In this document: piece after piece, positions 62,205-64,000 of the stretch | How the letters are laid out: every line of letters starts with the position of its first letter | Position numbering within the stretch: position 1 is the first letter of the stretch | The notes under the pieces: generated by a model | The model's database searches: none | Told to the model about the DNA's origin: nothing | What the model saw: only the letters and a program-made list of their open reading frames with translations | From: Sphagnum magellanicum | Lineage: Eukaryota > Streptophyta > Sphagnopsida > Sphagnales > Sphagnaceae | DNA: 64,000 nucleotides | Assembly (NCBI GenBank): GCA_021904315.1 | Contig: CM038920.1 | Coordinates: 16,616,001 to 16,680,000, forward strand | Direction: 5' to 3' | Made by a program: the position numbers and the translations under genes

Positions 62205-64000
62205 AATATTATTACCTATGCTAGGCTACTTTCAGCTATTATAAAATTATTTTTCATTAATCTAAATTATTTCACCCTACATTATTTATGGCTATTTATG
62301 GTTATTTTCAAAAAAATTTGGCTATTTTTTGTTATTTCACCCTAGGTTATTTTTTATTATTTTAAGTTATTTTAAACTATGTTATGTTATTTTGGTTATT
62401 TAAACCTATTTCACCTTAGACTATTTTCATTTATTGTAAGTTATTTTTAGTTATTATATGGTTTTTTTGGCTATTGTAAATTATTTCATTTTAGGCTACT
62501 TGTAACTATTGTAAATTATTTTTGATTATTCTAAATTATTTCATCTTAGGCTATTTTTCACTATGTGAACTTATTATTAGTTATTTTTGGTTATTGAAAG
62601 TTATTTCACCTTTGCAATCCTAGGCTATTGTAGGCTATTTCACCTTAAATTACTTTTGTTTATTATAGATTATTTCACTTTATATTATTTTTGATAATTT
62701 TAAGCAATTTTAGTATATGGTTATTGGTGGGTATTAATGGTTATTTTATTAATGGCTATTGGTGGCTATTAACAACTATTATATTCATGGCTATTGGCGG
62801 TTATTTTAAATTAAAATACCATAAGTTATTAATGGCTATTGGTGACCATTCTATTAATGGTTATTAGTACTTATTCCATTGGTGGCTATTGGTGGTTATT
62901 TTAGATTTAAATGCCATAGGTTATTAATGGCTATTGGTGGCCATTCTATTAATGGTTATTAATATTTATTCCATTGGTGGCTATTGGTGGTTATTTTAGA
63001 TTAAAATGCCATAGGTTACTAATGGCTATTGGTGGCCATTCTATTAATGGTTATTAGTACTCATTCCATTGGTGGCTATTGGTGGCTATTCTATGTTAAA
63101 TTACCATAGGTTATTAATGGTTATTGGTGGCTATTCAATTAATGGATATTAATAGATATTTCATTGGTGGTTATTTTATGTTAAATTGCCGTAGGTTATT
63201 AATGATTATTGGTGGTTATTTTACGCTAAACTACCATAAATTATTAATGGTTATTGGTGCCTATTTTATTAATGGCTATTGGTGCCTATTCTATTAATGA
63301 TTATTGGTGGTTATTAATGGATATTATATTAGTGGTAATTGATGGATATTTTATTAACGGATATTAGTGATTATTAATGGTTATTATATTGGCGACTACT
63401 TTATTAATGGTTATTAATGGTTATTATATTTGTGATTATTGGTGGTTATTCTCTTAATGACTATTGGTGAATATTCAATTAGTGGATATTAGTGATTATT
63501 AATGGCTTTCGCATTAATGGTTATTGGTGGCTATTTTATTGATGGTTATTAATGGTTATTAAATTAACGGCGATTGGTGGTTATTCTATTGATGGTTATT
63601 AATGGTTATTAAATTAGCGGCTATTGGTGGCTATTCTATTCATGGTTATTAATGAATTAGTGGCTATTGGTGGCTATTCTATTGATGGTTATTAATGGTT
63701 ATTAAATTAGCGGCTATTGGTGGCTATTCTATTGATGGTTATTAATGGTTATTAAATTAACGGTTATTGGTGGCTATTTTATTGATGGTTATTAATGGTT
63801 ATTAAATTAGCGACTATTGGTGGCTATTCTATTTATGGTTATTAATGGTTATTAAATTAGCGACTATTGGTGGCTATTCTATTCATGATTATTAAATTAG
63901 CGGCTATTGGTGGTTATTCTATTGATGGTTATTAATGGTTATTAAATTAGCGGCTATTGGTGGCTATTCTATTGATGGTTATTAATGGTTATTACATTAA
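62205..64000. repeat. Large GGTTATTAATGG/CTATTGGTGG satellite
   Basis: The left part (62205-62700) is loosely built from CTATTTTAGGTTATTTCACC-like words. From about 62700 GGTTATTAATGG and CTATTGGTGG dominate. By 63540-64000 the array settles into a 50-bp unit made of GGTTATTAAATTAGCGGCTA, TTGGTGGCTATTCTATTGAT and GGTTATTAAT. Copies grow more alike toward the right, and the array is cut by the window edge. Confidence 0.85.

Noticed and set aside
62205-64000. CRISPR-like array
   Set aside because: Units are head-to-tail without unique spacers, in a eukaryotic setting. It is a satellite.

Overview
The window looks like nuclear DNA from a land plant or close streptophyte relative. The genes carry short plant-like introns and sit in somewhat GC-richer islands (about 5.6-14.2 kb, 23.7-31.0 kb and 44.0-53.3 kb), separated by very AT-rich, gene-poor DNA full of short tandem repeats and old transposon debris. 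A homologue of MYCBP, whose Chlamydomonas counterpart (FAP174) is a flagellar central-pair protein, suggests a lineage with swimming sperm (bryophyte, lycophyte, fern or cycad/Ginkgo type). That is an inference, not an identification.

Five protein-coding genes could be rebuilt exon by exon, with reading phase kept across every junction. (1) 7780-8820 (+): a 107-residue proline/glutamine/tyrosine-rich CYSTM protein. (2) 13250-9970 (-): a nine-exon, 432-residue zinc-dependent dehydrogenase of the formaldehyde-dehydrogenase-like group, with both zinc sites complete. (3) 24256-25986 (+): a five-exon, 108-residue MYCBP homologue. (4) 28848-30652 (+): a five-exon, 193-residue isochorismatase-fold hydrolase resembling Arabidopsis At3g16190. 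(5) 45119-51892 (+): an eleven-exon, 1351-residue P1B-2 (HMA2/3/4-type) zinc/cadmium pump with an unusual N-terminal extension and a Cys/His-rich tail of about 410 residues. Three of the 28 introns begin with GC instead of GT, far more than the roughly one percent usual in plants.

The rest is repeats. Four copies of a tRNA-like SINE family lie at about 2.2, 18.2, 33.3 and 61.9 kb. Two copies of a roughly 190-bp inverted-repeat (MITE-like) element lie at 15.1 and 54.4 kb. A broken PIF/Harbinger transposase lies at 55.6-56.5 kb, and a possible LTR fossil at 4.5-5.3 kb. Tandem arrays include TAGG-type tracts, a GAATTGGGAATCCT-type degenerate family at 21-23.5 kb, a 40-bp array at 27.5-27.8 kb, a 59-bp array behind the HMA gene, and a large ATTAATGG/ATTGGTGG satellite that runs off the right edge.

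The genes do not form an obvious pathway. Two concern small-molecule or metal chemistry (a dehydrogenase, a heavy-metal pump), one a small hydrolase, one a stress-type membrane peptide and one probably the sperm flagellum. No CRISPR array, rRNA or convincing intact tRNA gene was seen.
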